Position numbers and translations under genes: made by a program. DNA of 64,000 nt from Deuterostichococcus epilithicus. Its lineage: Eukaryota > Chlorophyta > Trebouxiophyceae > Prasiolales > Stichococcaceae. The stretch's first letter is position 1. Each line of letters begins with the position of its first letter. The stretch lies in the NCBI GenBank assembly GCA_033439295.1, contig JAVTLE010000021.1, positions 3,038,009 to 3,102,008 on the forward strand, written 5' to 3'. The notes under the pieces were generated by a model. It saw nothing but the letters and a program-made list of their open reading frames with translations. It was not told where the DNA came from and did no database searches. Below are positions 22,691 to 34,400 of the stretch, in pieces.

Positions 22691-25600
22691 ATGGGCAAGG
22701 AGCTGTTGAACGAGGCCGGCAAGGCGGTCCAAGAGCTGCTGGATGGATTGGTGGCCAGTGTGGAACACCTGAACCGCCTCGACGGCTTCCCAGAGGTGCG
22801 TGGGCTGGCGAAAGCTCGTCGCACGTGCATTCGGACAACATTCCTTACCTACTGGAACGCCCGACTCCTGAGGTATGATGCGTGATCTTGCGTGGAGTAT
22901 ATGCTGCAATCAGTATGCTTTGCTCCTGCCAAGCAGGTGAAGGTCGTCTTTGACGAGACATCGCACCCAAAGAGTGGCGATCGGGTCGCCGTAATCTCAG
23001 GTGCGCGAGCAGCATCACTGCGCTTGCGGGTCGTCTTGGGGCCATGCAGAATTGGCGCCGCATCTTTCACAGTGGCGTTGACATGCAGGCGGCGGAGCAG
23101 GGCACGAGCCTGCCCACGCTGGCTATGTGGGGCCGGGTATGCTCACGGCGGCTGTATGCGGTGATGTTTTTGCATCTCCCTCGTCGGCCGCCGTCCTAGC
23201 CGCCATCCGCCAGGTGAGGCGTCATGCGGCAGTTCCTGTGATGCAACTTGAGCGATCTGTCGTCACTGTGGTTTCGCGCTCACGTTTCGCGCGTCTTCCG
23301 CGTTCGAGGACTGGACGCCCCTACCCTCTACAGCAGCTGCTATCATTGCTATGTAGGTCACCGGCCCGGCCGGCGCGCTGCTGATCGTGAAGAACTACAC
23401 GGGGGACCGCCTGCACTTTGGCATTGCAGCGGAGCAGGCGAAGACCGAAGGCTACAAGGTCCTGCCTGTTCCGTCTGATCGTGCATCCGCTCGATTGCTG
23501 GCCCTGAAGACGCAAGACGCACTGTTGCGGCGCCCTCAGCTCGTGTTTCGGAGGAATCTGCGCTCTTCTGGCATGCCAAGACCTTCTAGGGCAGGTCAGA
23601 TCCGGTTTGAGGCACTGGAAGCTGTTCTAAGCATCAAGATGCTGTTTGCTGTGCAGATAGAGCTGGTGGTGGTGGCTGACGATTGCGCGCTGGAGGGCAA
23701 GGGCATCGCTGGGCGGCGTGGCATTGCGGGCACGGTGTTCGTCCACAAGGTGACAACTGTGCATTCTCGATGAGGCATGCTGGACTGTCGTCTTGTGAGG
23801 AGGAAACTCTGGGCCGGACAGACGCAGCAGGCTTTGCCGGGCCGGTCCAGCAGCAAAGGCAGGAGCACACCCAATGACGGTGTTCTCGCGGCCACAGCAT
23901 GCAGCGCGGACGCCTTGGCGGCGACCGAAGTGTCAGTCACAACCCCACTGCGCTTTCCAACAAGATAAAGCGCCGGTTTGTGTGTGTCCAGGTGGCGGGC
24001 GCAGCGGCGGCAGCTGGTCTGAAGCTGGCCGAGGTGCGGGCCGAGGCTGAGGCAGCGGCGGCCGCGGTCGGCTCCATGGGCGTGGCAACTCGCGCCTGCA
24101 CCCTGCCGGGCGCTCAGCCCTCTGACAGGTGCGACGACCGTCTCTGCTCGGTCCAAATTTGTCGAACTTTTCCCCTGACTGGTCGAACCAGACCGAAGTT
24201 GCGCACGCTGACACTGGTCGCTGTGCTTCACACCGGCAGCAGCATGGACCTGCACGAAACTGCAGCCACTTGTACAGCTTTGTTGTGCATATTGGCACTC
24301 AAAACCTGCCGGCAGGCAGCACTGCGCCATACTGGCGCAACTGCCGGAATCCACAACCCTGGAACGGACAGTCAACCTAGTTTGAGACCTTCTATCGTGC
24401 CTGCGCAGGATAGCCGCCAATGAAATGGAGTTGGGCCTGGGCATCCATGGCGAGCCGGGCGCTGAGACGACGCAGCTGCGACCTGTGGACGAGATCGTTG
24501 CCATGGTGTGTCTTGTGGTATGCTTGTGCTGCCAAACTTGCGTCTTAAGTTGGCGGCGTAGCACATCAATGCAGCAGCAGCCTTGTCAAGGCGAGCAGAG
24601 TCAAGTTTCCAGGCTCAACTGTTGCAGTGCTTCGGACCGCATCGGTGGCCGGTCGTCAGCATATATTTTGTTTGAAGAAAAAAAAAAACCCGCCAAAAGC
24701 GGCGCACCCACCTCTCTGGGCAAGAAGCTCTTTGCGCGAACCCAGGAGCCGGCAGAGATGATCATACACTGTGTCTGCAGATCTTGGACCGCATTGCCGG
24801 CCGGTCGTCCGCACGCGGCAAGGACTTACCGGCCCTGAACCTGGCTCAAAACGCGCCGGTGGCGCTGCTAGTCAACTCCCTGGGCGCGACGACACAGATG
24901 GAGCTGCTTGTGGCTGCGCGAGCGGCGCTGGCGCACGCTAGGGACCATTTGAAGGTTTGAATGCCAGACGGTTGTATCGCGCAGCGTCTTCCCTGCGCGG
25001 GATCGCCTGCAGGCAAGTGATACAAGAGTCACAGCGGAAGCGCTACCCATGTTACAGTGGGTCATCGTCGTGTTTCACCAGGTTTGTTCACCTCCAGGCT
25101 GCACAGCGTCGTGGGCGGGTCAGGGGATGGCTGCGCAAGCCCTGCGGGTCCGTAGGGTTCAGCTGTGGCAGCACTCTACTCATGAACGCATGCAAGTGCA
25201 TATGCAGCAGCCCGCCGATTGCAGGGCAGGGCACTTGGGCGGGTTCGGCGACGCGCACAGCCTGCGCAAGTGCAGCATGCAGCATGAAGGCAGGCTTGCC
25301 GCCCAGTGTGCGCCTCGAAGCCAAACATGCTCACACCGAAGCACGTCCATTGCACAGCGGCGTTATTTGCGAGTCTGTACTGTCGCAGGTGGACGTCCGG
25401 CGGCTGTACGTTGGCAGCTTCATGACGGCGCTGGACATGGCGGGGCTGTCACTGTCGGTGCTGCGGCTCGATGACGACCGCCTGCAGCGCCTGGATGCGC
25501 CCACCCAGGTGTGAAAGGTTGCAGCGACGTCGATGCGCTCGCAGGTATGAGGCATTTGGCAGATAGAGACTGCTCGGGTGTTAACCTCGTGCGCTGTCAA

Positions 25601-27396
25601 AGCCCCGATGCATGGTCGTTGAGAAGCTGCACGAAAAGCTGGAGTCAGACCCGATGATGTGGACTGGTCGGAAGGCGACGGCGGCCCTGATGCTGAGCCC
25701 CTGCATCGCTTCGGTGCAGGCCCCCGGCTGGCCTGCCCACTCGGCGGCAGTATGCCCTGACAAGCGCCCAGCACAGCTGCCGCTCGGCCCGCAGCCCAGC
25801 AGCGGCGCCGCAGAAAGCGCAGCAGCCCGTGGCCGTCCGTCGCAGCTGTCGGAACGAGCGGCGCTGCTGGAGAGGTGCATCTCGGCGGCAGCTTCGGCAT
25901 TGATCGACGCGGCGGCGGCGCTCGACGATTTGGACTCCAGGGTGGGCGACGGCGACTGCGGCGCTACGCTCAAGCTTGCGGCGCAAGCCATACAGGAGGT
26001 GGGTTCGGCGCTGGGACAGGCATCCAAGAGCGGCCCGTGTCCGAAGCACCAGAATGTGCAGCATGGCTAGCCTGCACAGCCTCGTAGCGGTGACGAAAGG
26101 CACAGGCGGGCTGATCGGGTCTCAGAGCTGCCAGGTCCAGATCAGGAAGCTCCACGAAGCCAGCAGAAGCCGTGTCGCTGCGGTCAAATAGAGGCTCTGA
26201 GAGCGCTGTTCCGGCAGGACCTGGCGTCGTCCTACCCGCTGGATGATGCCGCTGCCACGCTGGCGGCCGTCGGCGAGAGCGTGGGACGCGCTGCGGGCGG
26301 CACCTCGGGCGGCCTGTACCACGTGCTGTTCGCCGCCGCAGCCGCTTCGCTGGCCAGGTGCCTGCTCAGGGCCTGCTGTCCTGCCTTTGTGGGCTGCCTT
26401 GTGTGCTGCAGCGTGCCAGGTCATGCCGGCAACGTGGCATGTGGCAACGAGGGCACGGAAGAGACCGACAGGGAAACAAACCTCGGAAGCGTGAGCAGCC
26501 CACTGAGCAGCTTGCGAGCATCCTCCTGGCGGGCTGCCGCCCAGAGGGGTGTTTCGGGAGTTGTGCTGATGGCACGGCAGTGGACAGCGGCGGCAGCGGC
26601 GGCGTTGTCGCTGACGATTGGGCTGTAGAGATCACGGTGCAGCATACGGCCGCTACACCTTCGCTACACCTTCGTGTGGCAGTGGCCCGCGGATGCTGAG
26701 CAGGAACTCATGGAGGCTGCGAGTTCAGATGGTCAAGCGTGTGCAAACTTCTTGTTGCAGGAGCGGCGGTGGCGATGAGGCGCACGCCCTTTCGGCGTGG
26801 GCGGCCGCGGCCAGGGCAGGAGTGGACGCGGTGCGGAAGTACGGCGGTGCTGGCGCCGGTGACCGCACGATGCTGGACGCGCTCCTGCCAGCAGTGGACA
26901 ACCTGGAGAAGGCAACTGGTGAGGCCCCGGCCGAGCAGCCACAGCCCGAAACGAACAGAGAGCCTTGATGGGGACAGTAAAGGCTGGCGGTGCTGCTCCC
27001 GGCGGTGGGCAGTCTGAAGATTGCACAAGTTCACAGGTCGAGCATCTCGATATGAGTGCACCCTTCGTTTGCCAGGCTGTTTTCAATGCTGCAACCTGCA
27101 TCATGCGCCGGTCTGCTGCTGTGCAGCAAGCCATGCCTCCACATTCCCAAGCTTTGCTGCTTTGCTGCCGTACGAACGATGCGGACGTGTGTCTCCTTGC
27201 TGCAGGCAATGGCGCAGGCGCCGCCGCGGCAGCCGCGGCCGCAGCGCAGCAGGGGGCGGAGGGCACCGCCCGCATGAAGGCCGGCGCCGGCCGCTCCAGC
27301 TATGTGCCCGCCTCCGTGCTGCACAGCACGCCAGACCCGGGGGCCACGGCGGTCGGCGTCTGGCTGGGCGCGGTCTCCAAGGCACTGGCGGAATGA
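22691..27396 (+). CDS. DAK: Dihydroxyacetone kinase (ATP-dependent DAK/triokinase)
   Basis: Thirteen exons (22691-22795, 22937-23000, 23089-23213, 23357-23458, 23657-23749, 23992-24128, 24409-24505, 24781-24954, 25389-25508, 25720-25998, 26194-26357, 26761-26918, 27206-27396) close into 602 residues, the normal length of single-chain DAKs. The DhaK domain (about 1-335) shows [51 protein letters not shown] and GLGIHGEPG; His222 in the last motif is the residue that covalently binds dihydroxyacetone. The DhaL domain (from about 375) has the metal and ATP loop [13 protein letters not shown] with Asp411, 416 and 418, then [11 protein letters not shown] and [14 protein letters not shown]. It phosphorylates dihydroxyacetone or glyceraldehyde in the cytosol, feeding glycerol carbon into glycolysis. 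The intron before the 24781 exon contains a copy of that exon's edge and an 11-bp poly-A. Confidence 0.96.
24625..24662 (+). repeat. Copy of the 5' edge of the 24781 DAK exon
   Basis: CGGACCGCATCGGTGGCCGG at about 24633 mirrors TTGGACCGCATTGCCGGCCG of the real exon, including the following TCGTC, about 152 bp upstream. The encoded sense (DRIGGRSSA against DRIAGRSSA) is kept. Confidence 0.75.
26651..26672 (+). repeat. 11-bp perfect tandem duplication in a DAK intron
   Basis: CGCTACACCTT occurs twice in direct succession and is followed by CG. Confidence 0.85.
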
Positions 27397-28290
27397 GCAG
27401 CACCTGCTGCAAATGAAGGCATTGACATCTTCGGTCTGCTGGGGCAGGGGGTGCAGCCTTGCGGATGCTTGTAGCTGCCTGCGTTGGACGGGGTGCGCCA
27501 CATCTGCATTTGCAGTGTCCAGCAGCAATTGCCCGTGCCTCCCATGTCTGGAGAACAGAAGTCGTTCTGGTTGCATGTGGCTTTGTCTGCTTACACCTCA
27601 GAATCAGATTGTTGCTAACACAGCATCATTGACGGCGCCTGGTGCCTTGTACCTACCTAGTTCATTTGAAAGCAGCGGCCTCAAAGCCACGAGTTCACTT
27701 TAATCCGGCGGCGAGACCCAGGCTTTTGCACACCAGCCTGCTACACCTGCCGCATGGCCCCTCGTTGCCATCGACACCTCTGCAGCGAAGCCAAGCTGAG
27801 TTTGCATGACAGCTTGGCCAGCCTCGGTCGCGCCATGATTACGCAAGACAACAAATGATTGCACATCACGCATGTGCCCCACTAGAGTCATGGACAAGGT
27901 CACCTTCAGAGTGCTGTCGCTCATCTGCCACTTGTCGGACGGCAGAATGCGCCAGCAATGGATTCCGGCTCAGCCCCCTAGCCCCACCCTGTAGCCATCA
28001 TACACCAGTCCTGTGCAACACAACAAGACGGTGTGGTTTGAAACGAATCATCTGAGCATACGAAAGAAGACGAGAACCAAACGCATCAGTGCTGTCTGGC
28101 TTCTCCACACCGTCAGATAGTCCGCAGTCATGCATTTTTGCAGGACATGACCACACAAGATGTCGACAAGAAAAACTTGGCAGTAATTTTGCTGCAGCAA
28201 ACACAGCGCAACGGTACGGCCAGTCAAACGTCAGCACAACATGACAGAGGCCGTGCCTGGAGTGCTGCTTTGCTCATGAGATACCCCTGC
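27397..28290. other. Convergent intergenic region, DAK / 28291 gene
   Basis: These 894 bp of lower GC content hold both 3' UTRs. Short open frames on both strands show no recognisable domain. No repeat or RNA gene is seen. Confidence 0.4.
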
Positions 28291-29178
28291 TCACGAGCGG
28301 GGCCTGTGAACGCCAGCGGCTCGCGATTCAGCCACGACTTTGCTGGCGCCTGTAATCTTCATCTGCACATGTGCTGCCTTCCGCTGTAAATCCTCCAAGG
28401 CCCGCTGGCAGTGCACCTGCATGGAGGCAACGATACCATAGGAATGTTTCTGGGAGACGGATTGGAAGCACGCGCATAGCAAGCACGCGCCATGACCAAT
28501 GGTCTGCGTGATCCTGTCGCGTGGCAGGCCTCAGGGCAGCGCCACCCGAACAGCTTGTTGATGGTGTGATAGCCTTAGCCCCTGGACAGGGGACACCGGC
28601 AACATGGCTTCGGTAACATGCCTTGCCTGAACAAAGTCGCCAAATGCGCAGGACACCTCCTCCAGCGTACTTTGGACCGCTTTCACCTCTGCTCTCAGCC
28701 GCTGGAACTGAACCACGCAGTGAGGCCAGCTGGGAGAGCGATTCACCGTGAACAGGCTGCGAAACCAGTGGGCCTGCTAGCACTACGCTTTCCTGGAAAT
28801 CAATGTGGTGCAACAGCCGCAGGCCGCAGAGCTTGTGGGAAACCCAGCGAATGTGGGCACAGCATTGCACAGGAAGGGCAGGACTGATCCGTCGGTGCTG
28901 CTATGACTAGCCACTCTTACCTCCGGTCTTTGCATGCAGGCATGCTGCTGCCGCACGTCCAGGCTGCCTCCTCATGCCTGTGCGGCAGACTCAAAGAATC
29001 CTTGCTGGGCGGCGGCCAGATCGCTCTTGTTGCCATCCAAGCTCGCAAGGGCGTCGTTGAGGACATGGACATGCTCTCGCACCGCCGTAGGCGTGAGGAC
29101 GGCCGGCAGCTGCCGCCACCGCTGCGCCTGCTGGCCTGCTGCCGCACTCGGCGGCTCTGCTGCCGCCAGCTTCGCCAT
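28291..29178 (-). CDS. Small unrecognised protein, probably coiled coil
   Basis: Three exons (29178-28978, 28707-28627, 28416-28291) join in phase 0 to 135 residues. I do not recognise the family. The N-terminal exon is Ala-rich with AVREHVHVLNDALASLDGNK. The middle and last exons form a likely continuous coiled coil (FQRLRAEVKAVQSTLEEVSC, then CQRALEDLQRKAAHVQMKI), typical of small complex subunits, which is inference. Both introns would start with GC (CAG then GCATGA; CAG then GCAAGG). That is unusual but matches GC donors seen elsewhere here, and no GT alternative keeps the frame. The reading could extend upstream of 29178. Confidence 0.5.
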
Positions 29179-29826
29179 GCGCTCGCACAGAGCGGCCTCT
29201 GGCACTGGCGGATCTTAGTGCTGCTCAGCTGAAGCCGCGACTGGAGCCATGTGGTTGCAGTTGCAACCTGCTGCAGACACGCGAGCAACGGTGATTGTCG
29301 GAGATCGCCTCTGAGTCGACTGGCGGTAATTGTGAAAAATGCAGGTGTGACATCTGATGCTGCTCGCTGCCTTTCATCGCTCTGCAGTGTTGATGACTGG
29401 TCAAAACAAGAATCAGCCGGCAAGAGCAGAAGCAAGACGAGCGCTGCGCCACTTTGTTCTGGGTCTGGCATGATATTTGATTTGCACGGCATCACATCCC
29501 TTGGCTCGGCGAGGCATGAGCAACTGGCAGGATTTTGGCTGTAGGAGCGGAAAGGTTGCGAAGTTAGGCGAACAAAAGCAAACTGCTGGGGCACAACAAA
29601 GCGCAGGGCATAAGTATGAGAGTGTTGCTAGGGCGAAAGAACTCTTCGTCATGCTGACTACTCGTACAGTCGTACTGCGTACGTCAGGCCGAATTGAAAC
29701 TTATCGCAGGTGCACCTGTAGTCCTTTACAGCTCTTGATTGATTACTCCGTACAGATTGTAGTGGCAGCATCCCACGCAAGGCCGATGGTGCGGCAAGCA
29801 GCGCTCCTGTCGATGCAGCGCCTCGC
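29179..29826. other. Region between COQ3 stop and the 29178 start
   Basis: It is expected to hold the COQ3 3' UTR and the promoter of the small minus-strand gene. It is comparatively AT-rich near 29560-29760. Nothing specific is recognised. Confidence 0.4.
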
Positions 29827-32800
29827 TCAAGGGCCGCCAGCACTCAGAGGCTCAATCGGCACAACCGGCGCTGCTTTGCGCGCCGCCTGCGGCCGCCCGC
29901 CTGCTGCCGCTGCCTCTGCCGTTAACGAGCCCTGGCTTCCTGCCGATGCGCCTGCGCCTGCATCCGTTGACGGCCCCGCAGCGGCAGCCGCTTCTGCCGC
30001 AGGCTCAGCCGAGTGCTGCGCCGCCGCCCGAGCGTCCGGCGGTGGCGCCGTGACGAGGCCGCTCTTCTGGAAGTAGGCGATGTAGTTGACGCCGGTGTTG
30101 TCGCTCATGCGCCACACGCCGGACAGCGGGTCGTACGCCATGCCGGCAATGGTCTCCAGCTCCAGCCCCGCGCCGTCGCCCATCATCACCAGCTCCTCTG
30201 CGAATCGGAAGACGAGTGTGATGAACGTCCGCCGTAGGCCGATTGTACACGCCAGGCAGCGCATGCTTCTTTCTCTGCAGGCGGTCTCTGCAGGCGGGAA
30301 TGGTTGCCATCGCCTGGCCTGCTGCATGGACCCCCGTTGCCAACAGTTCTCTGCAAAGGCCGAGAGCCTGCATCGCATTGCAGCCAGGTGCAGCCCTGCC
30401 CTGGCTGTCCAACATGGCCAGGTAACCCCATGTGCCTGCAGCTGACGTGGACGAACGACATTCCTTGCGAGAGGTCCGGCTCGCTGGCCCTTTGGTCAGC
30501 AGGAGAAAGGGGGCTAGATGTTCTGGCTGGGTCGCACGAGCATTGCACGCTGCGCCCCTTACGCAAGCCCGGAAAGCCCTCCGGCCCTGTGCCTTGCGCA
30601 TCAATTGCCGCTGCCTTGGCCTCTCGCATGGAGGTCCGGCCAAACTCTTGAGCGCCCCGCACAACACTCGAGCCAAATTTCATCTCAACAATCGATTAAC
30701 ACTGCAGCTCGTGTCTCGCCGCCAAGTTGCTTCTACGACCAGCGACCAGCTGCAACCCGCGCCCAAGCGCAAGTTGCTGCTTGGGTCGTGGATTGATGCT
30801 GGTTCGTGGGTAAGTCGGCCAGCGCCCAGTTGAACTGGAATCCTTCCTTCACAAGTGCTGTTCACTACGAGGTTAAGGAGCGCACTTGGGGTGATGAACT
30901 GGCTCCAGTCGTGGGTGCCGACCGGCAGCAGCCGAGCCACGTACTCTGCACCCAAAATTGCCAGCGCATACGCCTGCAGGAAACACTGGGGACAGGGTCA
31001 GGACATCAACAGAGCTTGTGAAAAGAAGCGCATTCCCCTACATCGGCGTTATCCACGTTTCACGATCTGATGCCGGTTTGAAGCTTCCAGATACTATCCA
31101 TTCGCACGTCTCACTGGCAGCATGAATGCGGCCCTGCTGCCTGCATGAAACACGCCCTTGGCTGTCTGATGTAGCCCGCTGTCAGCATTGCCGTGTCGAC
31201 ACTCTGCATCAATGGGAGCCTCAGCATGAGCAGTAGCGGCGGCTGCCTGCCTGTCTTGGGAGTCCGGCTGCGCGTGGACACGGACATCGCATCAGCTTCC
31301 ATCTGATCAGATTCACCATCACCATCATTAGGAACGGTAACAGCACGTGCCTGGGGCGTGCGGCTGAGGGTGGACACCAGCACCGCGCCCCAGTCGTGCG
31401 TCAGCGCCGCCAGGCTGCCGCAGAAGCCAGGCTGGTCCGCCACATGTTCGATGACCTCCAGCGCAGTGACAACGTCGAACTTGGCGCCTGCAGAGCCGAA
31501 ACATGGGAAAAAGGTGGTTTTAGCTGTGACAACATCATATTTGGCGCTTTCGAAACAGGTCCGACCACCTCTGCGCGGCGACTTACAGCCTGACTGCTGT
31601 GCCTCAGTGGTTGTTGTTCTTCAAACCACCCTGGCGTGAGGCATCTGTGCAACAGCACATTCCAGGCCGGCGCACTGCTGCGAAGCGCCGCCCATGACCC
31701 TTACACGACCATGACCATGACCATGACCCCACCATGGCGCCGAACCGTTGCTGCCCAATCTGGTCCTGTTGCCCCTCCAGGGTGGCATGGCGGGCAGCAG
31801 GCGTTGGGCCGTGCCCCAGGTGCCCTGGCACCCCGGAGCCTTGACCAGGACCGGCTCAGCCTCCTTTCACCTCAGAATGCCAGCCGCCCGACCGGCGCCT
31901 GGTTCTACAGACCGTCTGCGAGACTGCCTCCGGGGGAGTGCCTGCCGCAGCCGCACCTTCCTCGACCAGCTGCTCCGCTGAAGCTGCCCGGTAGCCGACG
32001 CGTGCCGCGATACCGGGGTCCAGCCCCGCGTGCGCCGCCGCGATGTCCACGTTCTGCTGCGCAATGTCGATGCCCGTCACCTCGGCGCCCATACGTGCCA
32101 GCGACTGCACCATGCAGTTGCACACGATAAAATGGCTAGCATCAGGTTGCAGTGGGACCGCGGGATCAACAGGCTGCGAAGTCGCTCGCTTGCAGATTTC
32201 CTGCGTGTTTGTGTCTGGTCCATCTGGCAGCCCGCCCTTGACATTCCGCCGCAGCAGATGGGAAGGCAGCACGCCAGACAACATGTAAGCAGCTTGCGGA
32301 TGCCATCCTTTTGCTGGCGGCACATGCATGTTCGAACGCGAGTGTGATGTACAAACTCATCTTCGTGCATTTATGAAAGCCTCGGTGCCAGTCGCGGAGC
32401 AGTCTGGAGGGCTGCTGTTCTCATGAGAACTTGCCCAGAACATGTCCCAGGCCAAGTTCGCTCGCACCTCAGACAGCAGGCCGGCGCCACAGCCGACGTC
32501 CAGGACGCGCAGCCCTGCCAGCGGTGCCGCCTGCTTCGGGTCCAGCCTGTTGACAAAAGCTGCAGACTGATGACATGCTGGGAAAGCGGTCCAATCAGGG
32601 CCGGGGCAGTGTGCCAGGTGATGTGTCATGCTGCAATGGGAAGGCACAGCCACAGAGCAGGCGCAGACTGCAGTGCTATGCATTCATGTAACAAAGTGCT
32701 GGTTTAACGCTGGTTTGCAGCATGGCGCACCGGTAGCACCGGCAGACTGCATCCCGAACAAAGCGCGCCCGCAGCGGGTTCATTGCATGCAGCGGCGCCA

Positions 32801-33220
32801 TCGGCCCCTTCGCATCCCACCTGCACAATGTCGGCGAAGCCAGATAGAGGTTTAGGGTCATCCAAGCAGCAGGGAACAGTCCAATGGCATTGCGTGATTT
32901 GTGCCATCATCAGACGACAGCTGTTAAGCAACATTGCCATGTACTGTCCCAGAAAGGCACATTTTGTACGACGGTTTAGAAGCCGCTTGGAACCGCACCA
33001 TTCTGCTGCGAGGGCGCCAAACTTGTCCGCCTCGCCGGGCTTAATCGACGACCTGGTTGCGGAGGGCTTTTCCGCGGCCTTGACGGCGGGCTTGCTGAGG
33101 CGGCGGCCGTGCTGCTGCGGCGGCTCGAGGTGCAGCGAGGGTCCCGCCTGATGCGTCGTGGCGGCAAACCCGCGTCCGGGCAGAGACCAACCCGCCCACA
33201 ACAGCCTGCTAGCGAACGCC
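29827..33220 (-). CDS. COQ3: COQ3, ubiquinone biosynthesis O-methyltransferase
   Basis: A class I SAM-dependent methyltransferase that performs both O-methylations in ubiquinone synthesis, on the matrix side of the inner mitochondrial membrane. Coding blocks in order: 33220 to about 32994 (a basic, Ser/Ala-rich leader, then [15 protein letters not shown]), about 32830 ([20 protein letters not shown]), about 32550 (SAM motif [14 protein letters not shown]), about 32110-31957 ([18 protein letters not shown]), 31487-31351 ([24 protein letters not shown]), from 30973 ([29 protein letters not shown]) and the last exon ending at 29827 ([32 protein letters not shown]). These are COQ3/UbiG hallmarks. 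A roughly 60-residue Ala/Gly/Pro tail beyond the usual end is extra. The intron after 31351 has a GC donor. An in-frame stop lies just before a good acceptor at 33221, so a short first exon with the ATG must lie further upstream and is not found. Confidence 0.9.
31248..31290 (-). repeat. Copy of the 3' edge of the COQ3 31487-31351 exon
   Basis: On the plus strand CTTGGGAGTCCGGCTGCGCG at 31255, followed by TGGACAC, mirrors CTGGGGCGTGCGGCTGAGGG at 31351, followed by TGGACAC, with a 96-bp offset downstream in the gene direction. The sense VSTRSRTPK is retained against VSTLSRTPQ. Confidence 0.8.
31522..31551 (-). repeat. Copy of the 5' edge of the same COQ3 exon
   Basis: On the minus strand AAGCGCCAAATATGATGTTG, followed by TCACAGC, mirrors the exon start GCGCCAAGTTCGACGTTG, followed by TCACTGC, 60 bp away and upstream in the gene direction. 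The sense AKYDVVTA is retained against AKFDVVTA. Confidence 0.85.
31707..31728 (+). repeat. GACCAT hexamer repeat
   Basis: Three perfect GACCAT units and a partial fourth, in a COQ3 intron. Confidence 0.85.
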
Positions 33221-34400
33221 CTGCGACATCAATCAGACGCAATGGGAGTCGCCGTTGCAGGACAACAGACCAGATGTGTTGACATGCAGGCAGACAAATG
33301 CGCATGCATGTGCCGCAGAAGGCAGTGCATCGACTGAAGTCGCAGCAGATGTCGTGCCTGTCGGCGCGCGAAAAGGCTGCCTCTGGACAGAGATCGGCGC
33401 TGGTGCACATGCGCTGCGATCCGACGCCCGGCTGCGCGCCTGCCGCAGGCTGCGCAGCGCCTCCGTGCAGCGGGCGGGTCATTGGCTCTGCTGCGTGCAC
33501 CAGTCCCCCCAGCGGCGTGATCTGTAACGCCACCACGGCTTGAAAAGCTTCATCAAATGTTCGCCACCCAATGCGGGTCACGGCCTCGCTGGCAGAGCTT
33601 CTGCGGCCTGCAAGCATGTCGCACTCCTACTTTATCAACCTGTGCCTCAAGACGTGCTAGCAACAGCCGAGAACCAACTTTCCAGAATCCTTCAAGGGTG
33701 ATCTTGCAACGAAAAAAACTTGCCGCGCTTGCAAATACATCAGTGCGCAAGCTGGTGTCGGAACTTGCCTTGTCAGACTGAAAGGGTCGAAAGGAACGCG
33801 GTTAGTCAGCCACTTGGCAGCCATCGCGGAGACGCCGCGCACTGCCCAGTCTGCCACTGGTCCGTTTTCATACTCGTCATCCCTAGAGCTGCTTCCACGT
33901 GTGCGCTCTGAGCCGGATGTCTTGACTCGCGGCGGTGTTTATAAAATCTCAGCTGACAACGCCCTGGCCAGGACGTTTCATCTGCTGGCTTGAAAACAGC
34001 TTGGCATCTCCATCTGCTCACAATCACAAGTTGGACGAGACTATTTGATCGAAGCACGCGTCGAATCCACTGTGACGAACGGTCTGGGTCGCTTACTGCA
34101 TCTGTCAGTACCTAAGCTTCTGTTACGACACTTGCCTAGGTCCTTTCGGAGCCAGACCCGTTTCGCGTGCACACTTCTGACCCGTTTGTACGCAGCAAGT
34201 CCATCGGGAGCAGTCGTCATTGATTGGACAAGTGGTTGGGGTAATATAGTGCTGTTCAGACCGCTTCAGTGCCACCGTCGGCACATGTTTGTGACATGAG
34301 GCTCTGCAGGCCTCCATGCCCACGGCGCTGCAACTGTTGAAGTTTTGAAAGGAGCTGGTTGGCGCCGTGCGGTCGGCAAGCCTGCCGGCCAAGTGCTGAC
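33221..34400. promoter_or_regulatory. Divergent upstream region, COQ3 (-) / TVP38-like (+)
   Basis: It should contain the undetected first COQ3 exon, both promoters and 5' UTRs. The part 33880-34260 is AT-richer; GGTAATATAG near 34240 is a weak TATA-like candidate for the plus gene. A 213-codon minus frame (32976-33617) overlaps the COQ3 exon out of frame and is not called. Confidence 0.4.
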
